Assembly: GCA_964347415.1 (NCBI GenBank)
Contig: CAYFYJ010000016.1
Span: 1-5,712, forward strand
Reading direction: 5' to 3'
Length of the DNA: 5,712 nucleotides
From: CAYFYJ01 sp964347415
Lineage (GTDB): Archaea > Aenigmatarchaeota > Aenigmatarchaeia > CG10238-14
Part shown: one piece after another, positions 1 to 5,712 of the stretch
How positions within the stretch are numbered: the stretch's first letter is position 1
How the letters are laid out: each line of letters starts with the position of its first letter
Position numbers and translations under genes: made by a program
Notes under the pieces: model-generated
Database searches by the model: none
Seen by the model: the letters and a program-made list of their open reading frames with translations, nothing else
What the model was told of the DNA's origin: nothing

Positions 1-1685
1 GAAATAAGTTTTCCATTCTTCACGACAACGTAAGCATCGAACTGACATTTTTCTTTTAAACACTTACTGCAGCCTATACAGCACTCAGCTTTGTATTCTA
101 TGTTAAAGTCTGGAGGTAAAAACATACTGAAAACTTCTTTACCAGTGAATTTCCCTTTCTTCGGAATTTCTATATCAGGATCGAATGGTCTTATCAACTC
201 TATGACTTCTTTTTTTGAAAGTTCATAGTTGCCATTAGTCAATATGTAAAGGGATGTGATGTGATCTTTACTGCATCCTATGATCGGACCACTAAACCTA
301 GGGCTCCTTATATGGTTCGGCACATCCATTAAGAGTTCTGTCTCAGTCTTGGCTTCCTCTCCCTGTGGAACATGCAAATTCATTTCATCCCCATCAAAGT
401 CGGCATTATATGGGGGGCAGACAACTAGATTGAGTCTGAATGTCTTGTGTGGCATTACCCTTACTCTATGACCCATCATACTCATCCTATGGAGAGAAGG
501 TTGTCTGTTAAATAGGGCCCAATCACCATCTTCGAGTTGTTTTTCCACAGTGAAACCGGGCTCAATCTCTTTCAATATCTCTTCTTTATTTCCTTCAGAA
601 ATTTTCTTTTTTCTACCGTCAGGTCTTATCACATAGTTTACAGTTGGCCAATTGGGAAATCTTTCGATCAATGATTTTATATAACCCATGTTCCGTTCAT
701 TGACGACAAGAGAAGTTGTTAATTCTTTTGCTATGGATAATGGAACGCCTACTTCGTTTATATCGATCAGAGGATCAGGACTTATTACGGTTCTTGCTGA
801 ATAATTTACTCTTTTACCGATTAAGTTATGTCTAAACCTTCCTTCCTTTGTTTTTAGCCTTTGAGTCAAAGTTTTTAAGATTCTTCCAGACCTATGTCTT
901 GCAGGAGGAACTCCAGAAATTTCATTGTTTATATAGGTAGCAACATGATACTGCACCAACTCCCATAAATCCTGTATGATAAACTCGGGCGCCCCTAAGT
1001 CTATATTTTCTGACAATCTTTTATTTATTCTGACTATATCGACAAGTTTGTGAGTCAAATCATCTTCAGATCTTTCACCAGTTTCAAGTGTAATAGAAGG
1101 TCTGACTGTAACGGGTGGTATGGGTAATAAAGTTATTATAAAGAGTTCCGGTCTCACCTTTAGACCCAAATAAATTAGATCTGGTTTAGATATTTTTTCA
1201 AATCTTTCTCTTACTTGTATAGGACTAAGAGTTGTACCATTCTCAACATAAGTCGTTGGTTTCAAGAATTTGATCTTTTTTTGCGATGTGCCACAATATG
1301 GACATTTAGTTTTGACTAGTGCTTTTAGTCTCTTAAAAGATTTTTTACTACTCTTGAATTTCTCTATACCTGTTTCGTCCAACAAAATTCTCCCACATTT
1401 CGAACAAGTTGTCTTAAGGATGTTATAAATCAACTTCGCATAATGAACATGAACTATAGGTCTTGTTAATTCCAAATGACCAAAATGGCCTAGGCATTCT
1501 CCGACTGAACCACCACATGTTCTACATCTTAAACCAGGATCGATAACACCCAGCCTAGGATCCATTAAACCCCCCTCTATTGGGTATCCTTCTTGATCGT
1601 ACAGGTCAGTCTTATTAATCTTAGCAGCAGACATCTTCCTTATGATGCTTGGAGATAAAACATCGAATATTATTTTGTCCAACAT
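1..1685 (-). CDS. rpoA1: DNA-directed RNA polymerase subunit A' (Rpo1N), 3' end outside window
   Basis: This is the N-terminal part of the largest catalytic subunit of archaeal RNA polymerase. It provides the clamp core and the active-site magnesium loop, and works with A'' and B'/B''. The window holds 561 codons from an ATG at 1685; family members are usually about 870-900 residues or more, so roughly the last third is missing. Visible motifs: a first zinc site C54, C57, C64, H67 followed by H70; a second, C94, C97, C128, C131; the clamp/switch region around 282-305 ending SARTVISPDP; NRQPSLHRM at 393-401; and the invariant NADFDGD at 427-433, whose three aspartates (429, 431, 433) bind the catalytic metal. 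The start lies 2 nt after the B' stop and is preceded by GAGGA (1692-1696) with 6 nt spacing. Oddity: five cysteines (535, 536, 539, 542, 547) form a CCx2Cx2Cx4C cluster near the window edge. Family assignment is essentially certain. Confidence 0.98.
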   Translation of the reverse strand, partial: MLDKIIFDVLSPSIIRKMSAAKINKTDLYDQEGYPIEGGLMDPRLGVIDPGLRCRTCGGSVGECLGHFGHLELTRPIVHVHYAKLIYNILKTTCSKCGRILLDETGIEKFKSSKKSFKRLKALVKTKCPYCGTSQKKIKFLKPTTYVENGTTLSPIQVRERFEKISKPDLIYLGLKVRPELFIITLLPIPPVTVRPSITLETGERSEDDLTHKLVDIVRINKRLSENIDLGAPEFIIQDLWELVQYHVATYINNEISGVPPARHRSGRILKTLTQRLKTKEGRFRHNLIGKRVNYSARTVISPDPLIDINEVGVPLSIAKELTTSLVVNERNMGYIKSLIERFPNWPTVNYVIRPDGRKKKISEGNKEEILKEIEPGFTVEKQLEDGDWALFNRQPSLHRMSMMGHRVRVMPHKTFRLNLVVCPPYNADFDGDEMNLHVPQGEEAKTETELLMDVPNHIRSPRFSGPIIGCSKDHITSLYILTNGNYELSKKEVIELIRPFDPDIEIPKKGKFTGKEVFSMFLPPDFNIEYKAECCIGCSKCLKEKCQFDAYVVVKNGKLI

Positions 1686-1687
1686 TT

Positions 1688-3484
1688 TTATTCCTCTTTA
1701 ACAACCATCTTTGGGTATATCAGCATGCTCTTGAGTTCATCTAACAACAGTTTGAACGCATACGCTATTTTTAAATTCAGGACTTTTGAACCGCCACAAA
1801 CTGGACAGATTTTCTTGTTTTTTACTCTATCATGAATTGCCACTAGACCACAATCCTTGCATACTGGTATAGTAGTCTTATCGGAATCAAACCTTTCTTT
1901 CAAAACTAAAGAAGCGCCTTGTGCAATCAAACAATCTTTTTCCATTTCCCCCAACCTCAGACCACCCTTCTTTGATTTTCCTTCGGTCGGTTGTTTTGTT
2001 AATAAAGTTACGGGGCCTTTTGATCTGGCATGTATTTTATTCGACACCAAGTGATCTAGTTTTTGATAGAAAGCGCTACCAACAAATATCAGTCCTTTGA
2101 ATTTCTTTCCTGTCTCACCGTCATACAAAGTCTCTTTACCATCATTCCTGAAACCACATTCTTCAAGAGATTCTCTCAATTCTGTCTCTGATAGTGGATG
2201 AAAACCAGAACTTGTAAAGGTTTTTCCTTTTAAAGTAGAAAATTTCCCGGCTAAAATTTCTAATAATTGACCCATCGTCATTCTAGATGGAATACCATGT
2301 GGGTTGAATATTATATCTGGAACGACGCCATCTTCGTTGAATGGCAGGTCTTCCTGGGGTATGATCAGACCTATGACACCTTTTTGCCCGTGCCTGCTAG
2401 CAAATTTATCCCCGATTTCAGGTCTTTTAAGATCTCTGACCAAGGTCTTAACTAGTTTGTTACCATCACTACTCTCTGTCACAAAAACCCTATCCACGAT
2501 ACCTTCCTCTCCATGCCTCAATTTCACGGATGTTTCTCTGATGTTCTCCAAACCTGTGATGAATTGATCTAAACTACCTAAGAATCTTAGAGGTGAAACT
2601 TTTCCAATTAGTACATCATCAGATTTTACTTCTGTTTCAGGATTGATGATACCGTCTTCTGGAAGGTGTTTGTATGCTTCCTCACCAGGATAACCTCTTA
2701 TTCCGGGTTCAGGAACCCCGATTACATCTTCCTGCCCACCCATGTACCTCTTTTTTTCTGCTTCATATGACCTAAACATGTAGGACCAGAATAGACCTCT
2801 CTCGATAGATGATTTGTTAATCACTATTGCATCGTCCATGTTGTAACCTTGATATGACATGATACCAACGACAACGTTTTGACCTCCTGAATGATTCTCT
2901 TCTTTGAGTACATCGGTCACATGTGTCTTAACCAAGGGAAGTTGTGGATAGACTAAGATGTTTGATTTCGTATCGATTCTCATAGCATAATTTATAGCAT
3001 ACAGCCCTATTGCTTGACCAACCATTTTGGCCCCAAAATTGACTCTATCACCCCTATCGAATTCAGGAAATGGTACTAAAGATGTCGCTAGACCCAGTAT
3101 AACCACAGGGTCCAGTTCTAAGTGTGTATGTTCTTGTGTTAAATCCTCTGGTTTTAATGCGATATATGCATTTTCTTCTTCTTCTGCGTCTAAATACTCT
3201 ATTATACCATTTTTGATTAAATCTGACCAAAGCATCTTTTTTTGTTTTATCTTTTCTAAATGTTCTCTGGTTAATTTGGGTTTTCCTTTTTCAACCAGTA
3301 TCAATGGTCTTCTTGCTCTCCCAGAATCGGTCAGTATTCTAACCAGATTTAAATGTTCTAAATAGGCAACGTTTATTTGATCAGATATTTGATTCTTTCT
3401 TCTCTTCTCTTTTATTATCTTGACTAGTTTTTCTGCTTCATCGGTAGTTCCGATAAATTTTCCATCTAAAAAAATATCAGTCAT
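1688..3484 (-). CDS. rpoB1: DNA-directed RNA polymerase subunit B' (C-terminal half of split B)
   Basis: This is the C-terminal half of the second-largest polymerase subunit, covering the hybrid-binding domain, wall and anchor that embrace the active centre. It is complete at 598 residues, normal for a split B'. Visible motifs: TDSGRARRPL (52-61); the GAKMVGQAIG block (151-160); GYNMDDA (213-219), whose Asp pair lies near the catalytic metal; LRHGEEGIVD (322-331); GDKFASRHGQKG (358-369), with basic residues of the active centre; NPHGIPSRMTMGQLLE (394-409); GGLRLGEMEKDCLIAQGA (507-524); and a C-terminal zinc ribbon C542, C545, C560, C563. Its ATG overlaps the B'' stop as ATGA (3481-3484). A Shine-Dalgarno AAGGTG (3492-3497) lies 7 nt upstream inside the end of B'', supporting independent initiation or translational coupling. 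The reading frame differs from B'', so the split is a real gene boundary. Nothing appears truncated. Confidence 0.98.
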   Translation of the reverse strand: MTDIFLDGKFIGTTDEAEKLVKIIKEKRRKNQISDQINVAYLEHLNLVRILTDSGRARRPLILVEKGKPKLTREHLEKIKQKKMLWSDLIKNGIIEYLDAEEEENAYIALKPEDLTQEHTHLELDPVVILGLATSLVPFPEFDRGDRVNFGAKMVGQAIGLYAINYAMRIDTKSNILVYPQLPLVKTHVTDVLKEENHSGGQNVVVGIMSYQGYNMDDAIVINKSSIERGLFWSYMFRSYEAEKKRYMGGQEDVIGVPEPGIRGYPGEEAYKHLPEDGIINPETEVKSDDVLIGKVSPLRFLGSLDQFITGLENIRETSVKLRHGEEGIVDRVFVTESSDGNKLVKTLVRDLKRPEIGDKFASRHGQKGVIGLIIPQEDLPFNEDGVVPDIIFNPHGIPSRMTMGQLLEILAGKFSTLKGKTFTSSGFHPLSETELRESLEECGFRNDGKETLYDGETGKKFKGLIFVGSAFYQKLDHLVSNKIHARSKGPVTLLTKQPTEGKSKKGGLRLGEMEKDCLIAQGASLVLKERFDSDKTTIPVCKDCGLVAIHDRVKNKKICPVCGGSKVLNLKIAYAFKLLLDELKSMLIYPKMVVKEE

Positions 3485-4965
3485 TGTTTTACACCTTTTG
3501 CTATTAGATTGAATATGGGTTTCTTCTCCTTCTCTAGTGTACCCTTAGTTATCTGAGTCATCACAGAAAGGTATTTTCTCAAACCGATAGTTGCACCTTC
3601 TGGTGTTTGGGATGGATCGATCCTCCCCCAATGAGTTGGATGCAATTCTCTTGCCTTGAAATGTTCTTGAGTAGACGTTAAAGGTGAGAGAATATTTCTC
3701 ATATGAGATAGGGTTTTTATGTAACTGCTCCTTTCCAATCTTTGTGAAACTCCAGTTCTTCCACCGACCCAAGATCCTATAGCCAATGCAGATATTATCT
3801 GATTGGTCAAAACATTTGCTTCAACTATTGCCGGTAGGGGTGGGAACCTGCCCCTTTTAGTCAATTTTTGATAATTGTAAGTGATTCTTGTAATTAGGCC
3901 CCATTTTCCTAACAAAATGGACCTAAACAATATTTCTAACAAATCACCTGATAGTCGCAATCTTTTGTTTGCATAGTGATCTAAATCGTCCTCAGGGATT
4001 TTATTCAAGCGAAAACGCAAGAGTTTGTTAACAGCTTTTGAGATAAATATTGCTTTATCGAGTCTGTTTGTCTTTTCTTGTCCTAAATGTGGTAGTAAAT
4101 ATCTATCGATTAACCTCGTTACTCTTTCCCTTCTGTATGCAGCTTGGGGAATTCTAATACGTCTACCTATCTCGTCTATAGCTTCTTTTGCTGTGGTCGA
4201 TTCGGTTTCGAACAAGTTAGGGTAGAATTCTTCTTGTATTTCTGGATCAGGCGATATAGCAGTTATTATGTTCTTATCAGATTCTAAACCAAGAGCTTTT
4301 AGTAGAACGACTATAGGCAAATTGTTTATGTTAGCAAAATTTATTCTAATGATGCCGTCAGTCTTTCTCTCAATAATATGCCTTTGTATGTAGCCATCCT
4401 TTTCTGAGTGTATTCGGGCTGTTTCTGTTATGTTTGAGATACTGGATTTTTCAACTATCACCCTGTTCGGTGCGATTTCCTCAATTAGAACCAACACTCT
4501 TTCGGTCCCTTTTATTATGAAGTAACCGCCTGGGTCATCAGGACTTTCGCCGGCTTCTATTAGCTCTCTATCTGTCATCGTTGAAAGCGGACACATTTTT
4601 GATTTTAACATTATTGGTAAATCTCCGAAGTTAACCCATATCGTTTCACTTTCAATTCCATTCAAAATCGGTGTCATTTCAACATACATTGGAGAAGCAT
4701 AAGTTAAGTTTCTGATTCTTGCCTCTGATGGTAGAATATTTCTAACTGAACCATCAGCCTCTTTGACAGAAGGTGGTGCGAGTTTAAACCTTCCTAGTTT
4801 TATCTTAAATTCTCCCAGATCTGGGACTTCAGGTTTTATTTCTTTAATTTGCTTTATTATTCGGGGGATTCTATTATCTATGAAATCGTTGAATGAGTCT
4901 ACCTGAAACTTAACAAAGCCCTGATCCTCGGCGAATGATTTTAACAATAGGTTGAAACCGTTCAT
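3481..4965 (-). CDS. rpoB2: DNA-directed RNA polymerase subunit B'' (N-terminal half of split B)
   Basis: This is the N-terminal half of the second-largest polymerase subunit (protrusion, lobe and fork regions). It pairs with B' to make the equivalent of bacterial beta. It is complete at 494 residues, within the usual range. Visible motifs: ARIRNLTYASPMYVEM (82-97), GDLPIMLKSKMCPL (114-127), DPGGYFIIKGTERVLV (144-159), DHYANKRLRLSGDLL (329-343), and the fork-region block ARELHPTHWGRIDPSQ (438-453) followed by TPEGATIGL (454-462). The last block departs from the near-universal form RxCPxETPEG by having Asp450 and Gln453. The ATG at 4965 lies 3 nt after the rpoH stop, with a Shine-Dalgarno GAAGG (4973-4977) 7 nt upstream. 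The 3' end overlaps rpoB' by 4 nt, so the two halves are probably made at matched levels by coupled translation. Confidence 0.98.
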   Translation of the reverse strand: MNGFNLLLKSFAEDQGFVKFQVDSFNDFIDNRIPRIIKQIKEIKPEVPDLGEFKIKLGRFKLAPPSVKEADGSVRNILPSEARIRNLTYASPMYVEMTPILNGIESETIWVNFGDLPIMLKSKMCPLSTMTDRELIEAGESPDDPGGYFIIKGTERVLVLIEEIAPNRVIVEKSSISNITETARIHSEKDGYIQRHIIERKTDGIIRINFANINNLPIVVLLKALGLESDKNIITAISPDPEIQEEFYPNLFETESTTAKEAIDEIGRRIRIPQAAYRRERVTRLIDRYLLPHLGQEKTNRLDKAIFISKAVNKLLRFRLNKIPEDDLDHYANKRLRLSGDLLEILFRSILLGKWGLITRITYNYQKLTKRGRFPPLPAIVEANVLTNQIISALAIGSWVGGRTGVSQRLERSSYIKTLSHMRNILSPLTSTQEHFKARELHPTHWGRIDPSQTPEGATIGLRKYLSVMTQITKGTLEKEKKPIFNLIAKGVKQ

Positions 4966-4968
4966 TCT

Positions 4969-5214
4969 TTAACCTTCTACAATGACCCTATAATAGGTTG
5001 ATTCTCCAGTGACATCGTTCTTTCTTATTATTTTTACTAAATTTCCAGGTTTTGCCTTTAGTAATTTAATTGCTGGATCTGATTTGAATATTTTTGGAAA
5101 TTGGTTTAATTTCTTAATCCCGTACATCTTCATAACTTTAGTTTTTTGTTCTTCATTTAGAATCGTGTGTTTAGGAACTAACTCATGGTTTAATATGTTT
5201 ATTTTAGCTTTCAA
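4969..5214 (-). CDS. rpoH: DNA-directed RNA polymerase subunit H (Rpo5), TTG start
   Basis: This small polymerase subunit is the archaeal counterpart of the C-terminal domain of eukaryotic RPB5. It sits in the lower jaw of the enzyme near downstream DNA. It has 81 residues, a typical length. Family motifs visible: HELVPKH (10-16), DPAIKLLKAKPG (46-57), Arg64, and YYRVIV (74-79). It is the first gene of the usual archaeal rpoH-rpoB-rpoA order. The start must be TTG (5212-5214): an in-frame TAA lies at 5224-5226, no ATG or GTG occurs in frame between it and the HELVPKH motif, and AAGGTGAT (5218-5225) stands just upstream. The start is only 12 nt from the tRNA-Asp 3' end, so no independent promoter is apparent. 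The protein call is secure. Confidence 0.96.
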   Translation of the reverse strand: MKAKINILNHELVPKHTILNEEQKTKVMKMYGIKKLNQFPKIFKSDPAIKLLKAKPGNLVKIIRKNDVTGESTYYRVIVEG

Positions 5215-5217
5215 GAT

Positions 5218-5225
5218 ATCACCTT
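5218..5225 (-). promoter_or_regulatory. Shine-Dalgarno sequence of rpoH
   Basis: AAGGTGAT reads on the minus strand 3 nt before the TTG codon. It is a strong match to the anti-Shine-Dalgarno end of archaeal 16S rRNA. It decides the non-ATG start of rpoH. It begins two bases after the tRNA-Asp discriminator base, so in a tRNA-processed transcript it would sit almost at the 5' end of the mRNA. Confidence 0.85.
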
Positions 5226-5226
5226 A

Positions 5227-5318
5227 CGCCCTGAAGGGGATTCGAACCCCTGTCCCGGGAGTGACAGTCCCGGACTCTACAGTTAAAACTTTGATAGACC
5301 GGACTACACCATCAGGGC
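5227..5318 (-). tRNA. tRNA-Asp(GUC) with a 17-nt intron in the D-arm
   Basis: The cloverleaf has a perfect 7-bp acceptor stem (GCCCTGA with TCAGGGC), discriminator G at 5227 as usual for Asp, and a T-arm AGGGG-TTCGAAT-CCCCT. The anticodon arm is CGGGA-CTGTCAC-TCCCG with anticodon GTC at 5265-5263. The D-arm starts GTGT-AGTCCGGTCTA-TCA and is then interrupted. Removing 17 nt (5291-5275) gives a 75-nt tRNA in which position 25 is T, restoring the G10-T25 wobble I recall for other archaeal tRNA-Asp genes. CCA is not encoded; the trailer starts TAAGG. It lies between 5S rRNA and rpoH and is probably co-transcribed with both. Isotype is secure; the exact splice sites are inferred from the BHB fold. 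Confidence 0.93.
5275..5291 (-). other. tRNA-Asp intron at non-canonical position 24/25
   Basis: The predicted intron is AAGTTTTAACTGTAGAG. Exon sequence CTAT pairs with intron sequence GTAG to make the 4-bp central helix of a bulge-helix-bulge. The bulges are CAA (cut CA^A) and AGT (cut AG^T), and AGT/ACT with a TTTA loop closes the inner side. The outer helix is imperfect: CCGG pairs with CCGG only if one T is bulged, so this is a relaxed BHB. Other registers I tried gave no 4-bp central helix with a mature D-stem. The intron contains TTTTAA, which resembles a TATA element, but I do not call it a promoter. Confidence 0.75.
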
Positions 5319-5398
5319 AATTGCAGAAAATATACAATAAAAGATTACTAAATTTGGGGTGGGGGAGGTCTTCGATCAATAATATATCACCATTAAAT
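5319..5398 (-). other. Spacer between 5S rRNA and tRNA-Asp
   Basis: This 80-nt AT-rich spacer contains one conspicuous pyrimidine tract on the transcribed strand, CCTCCCCCACCCC (5356-5368). Short T runs follow (TCTTTTATTG, TATTTTCTG). No TATA box sits at a convincing distance for tRNA-Asp, and there is no hairpin terminator. The simplest reading is a processed spacer within one 5S/tRNA precursor; the T runs could be a weak archaeal termination signal. An open frame here continues through the tRNA and is not a gene. Confidence 0.5.
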
Positions 5399-5516
<118 letters not shown>

Positions 5517-5537
5517 ATAAATTATTTTGCGGGTCGC

Positions 5538-5551
5538 TATATAAATTTAAC
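5538..5551 (-). promoter_or_regulatory. Archaeal promoter (BRE and TATA box) for 5S rRNA
   Basis: On the minus strand GTTAAA is followed by TTTATATA. The TATA box (5545-5538) is centred about 25-26 nt before the predicted 5' end of 5S rRNA, the standard archaeal spacing, and the A-rich stretch upstream fits a BRE. It is the clearest promoter in the window. It may also drive tRNA-Asp and the polymerase operon by read-through. Confidence 0.75.
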
Positions 5552-5597
5552 AATATTCTCAATGTTTAGTCCTAAAGGTTTAAATATCTTACGTTAA

Positions 5598-5712
5598 TCC
5601 CCGGAGCCGGATTCGAACCAGCAACCTATCGGTTTCTATCGAACGATTGCTAATGATCAAGCACCAAAGTACTCGACTACAGCCGATCGCTCTACCGTTG
5701 AGCTATCCGGGG
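5598..5712 (-). tRNA. tRNA-Tyr(GUA) with a canonical 43-nt intron
   Basis: The acceptor stem is a perfect 7 bp (CCCCGGA with TCCGGGG), giving the C1-G72 pair used by archaeal TyrRS, with discriminator A at 5598. The D-arm is GCTC-AACGGTA-GAGC, the anticodon arm ATCGG-CTGTAGA-CCGAT after splicing, and the T-arm GCTGG-TTCGAAT-CCGGC. Anticodon GTA is at 5680-5678. The mature length is 72 nt including the discriminator. CCA is not encoded. Position 1 coincides with the last base of the window, so its promoter is not visible. It precedes the 5S gene, which has its own TATA box. Confidence 0.95.
5634..5676 (-). other. tRNA-Tyr intron at canonical position 37/38
   Basis: A textbook bulge-helix-bulge fits here. 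The outer helix is the anticodon stem ATCGG/CCGAT. The central helix is exon CTGT with intron ATAG (one G-T pair). The bulges are AGT (cut AG^T) and AAA (cut AA^A), and the inner helix starts CGA/TCG. The 43-nt intron leaves a 7-nt anticodon loop CTGTAGA after splicing. No open reading frame or homing endonuclease fits in it. Confidence 0.9.

Noticed and set aside
1..1685. Broken or truncated rpoA'
   Set aside because: The frame is open to the window edge and all expected motifs are intact; the missing C-terminal part is simply outside the window.
3027..3365. Plus-strand open frame of 112 codons inside rpoB'
   Set aside because: It is antisense to a highly conserved coding region. The low-complexity Ser/Leu/Phe-rich translation is typical of a shadow frame.
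3481..3484. Possible frameshift breaking one fused rpoB gene
   Set aside because: B' has its own ATG and Shine-Dalgarno sequence, both halves have normal split-subunit lengths, and the same division is known in many archaea.
3545..3772. Minus-strand 75-codon frame inside rpoB''
   Set aside because: It overlaps the conserved HPTHWGR/TPEG part of B'' in another frame, with no independent signals.
5319..5398. C/D-box guide RNA in the 5S-tRNA spacer (GGTGATAT resembles a C box)
   Set aside because: No matching D box CTGA or C'/D' pair occurs at suitable spacing within the spacer.

Overview
The window looks archaeal. It holds a complete rpoH, a B subunit split into B'' and B' genes, a separate A' gene, TATA-type promoter logic, tRNA introns bounded by bulge-helix-bulge (BHB) motifs, no encoded CCA, and Shine-Dalgarno sequences of the GGTGAT type. 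All recognised genes are on the minus strand, so transcription runs from high to low coordinates. By eye the DNA is AT-rich, with frequent AGA/AGG and ATA codons. A split rpoB is typical of many Euryarchaeota. The tRNA-Asp intron at a non-standard position is more usual in lineages with a broad-specificity splicing endonuclease (Crenarchaeota, Nanoarchaeota, ARMAN-type DPANN). I therefore suspect an uncultivated euryarchaeal or DPANN lineage, but I cannot name it.

Layout in transcription order: tRNA-Tyr(GUA) with a canonical 37/38 intron (5712-5598); a spacer with a clear TATA box for 5S; 5S rRNA (about 5516-5399); an AT-rich spacer with one C-rich tract; tRNA-Asp(GUC) with a 17-nt intron inside the D-arm (5318-5227); then the RNA polymerase operon rpoH (5214-4969, TTG start), rpoB'' (4965-3481), rpoB' (3484-1688) and rpoA' (1685-1, running off the window).

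The four polymerase genes are separated by 3 nt, a 4-nt ATGA overlap and 2 nt, and each is preceded by a Shine-Dalgarno sequence, so they are surely one operon. Only 12 nt separate the mature 3' end of tRNA-Asp from the rpoH start codon. No obvious TATA box lies at the right distance, so the polymerase mRNA is probably read through from the 5S/tRNA promoter and released by tRNA 3'-end processing. Synthesis of translation RNAs and of RNA polymerase would then be physically linked.

I found no mobile element, CRISPR array, defence system or unknown protein family. The most notable signals are the non-canonical tRNA-Asp intron, the stable-RNA/polymerase linkage, a five-cysteine cluster in A', and divergence at a normally very conserved motif of B''.
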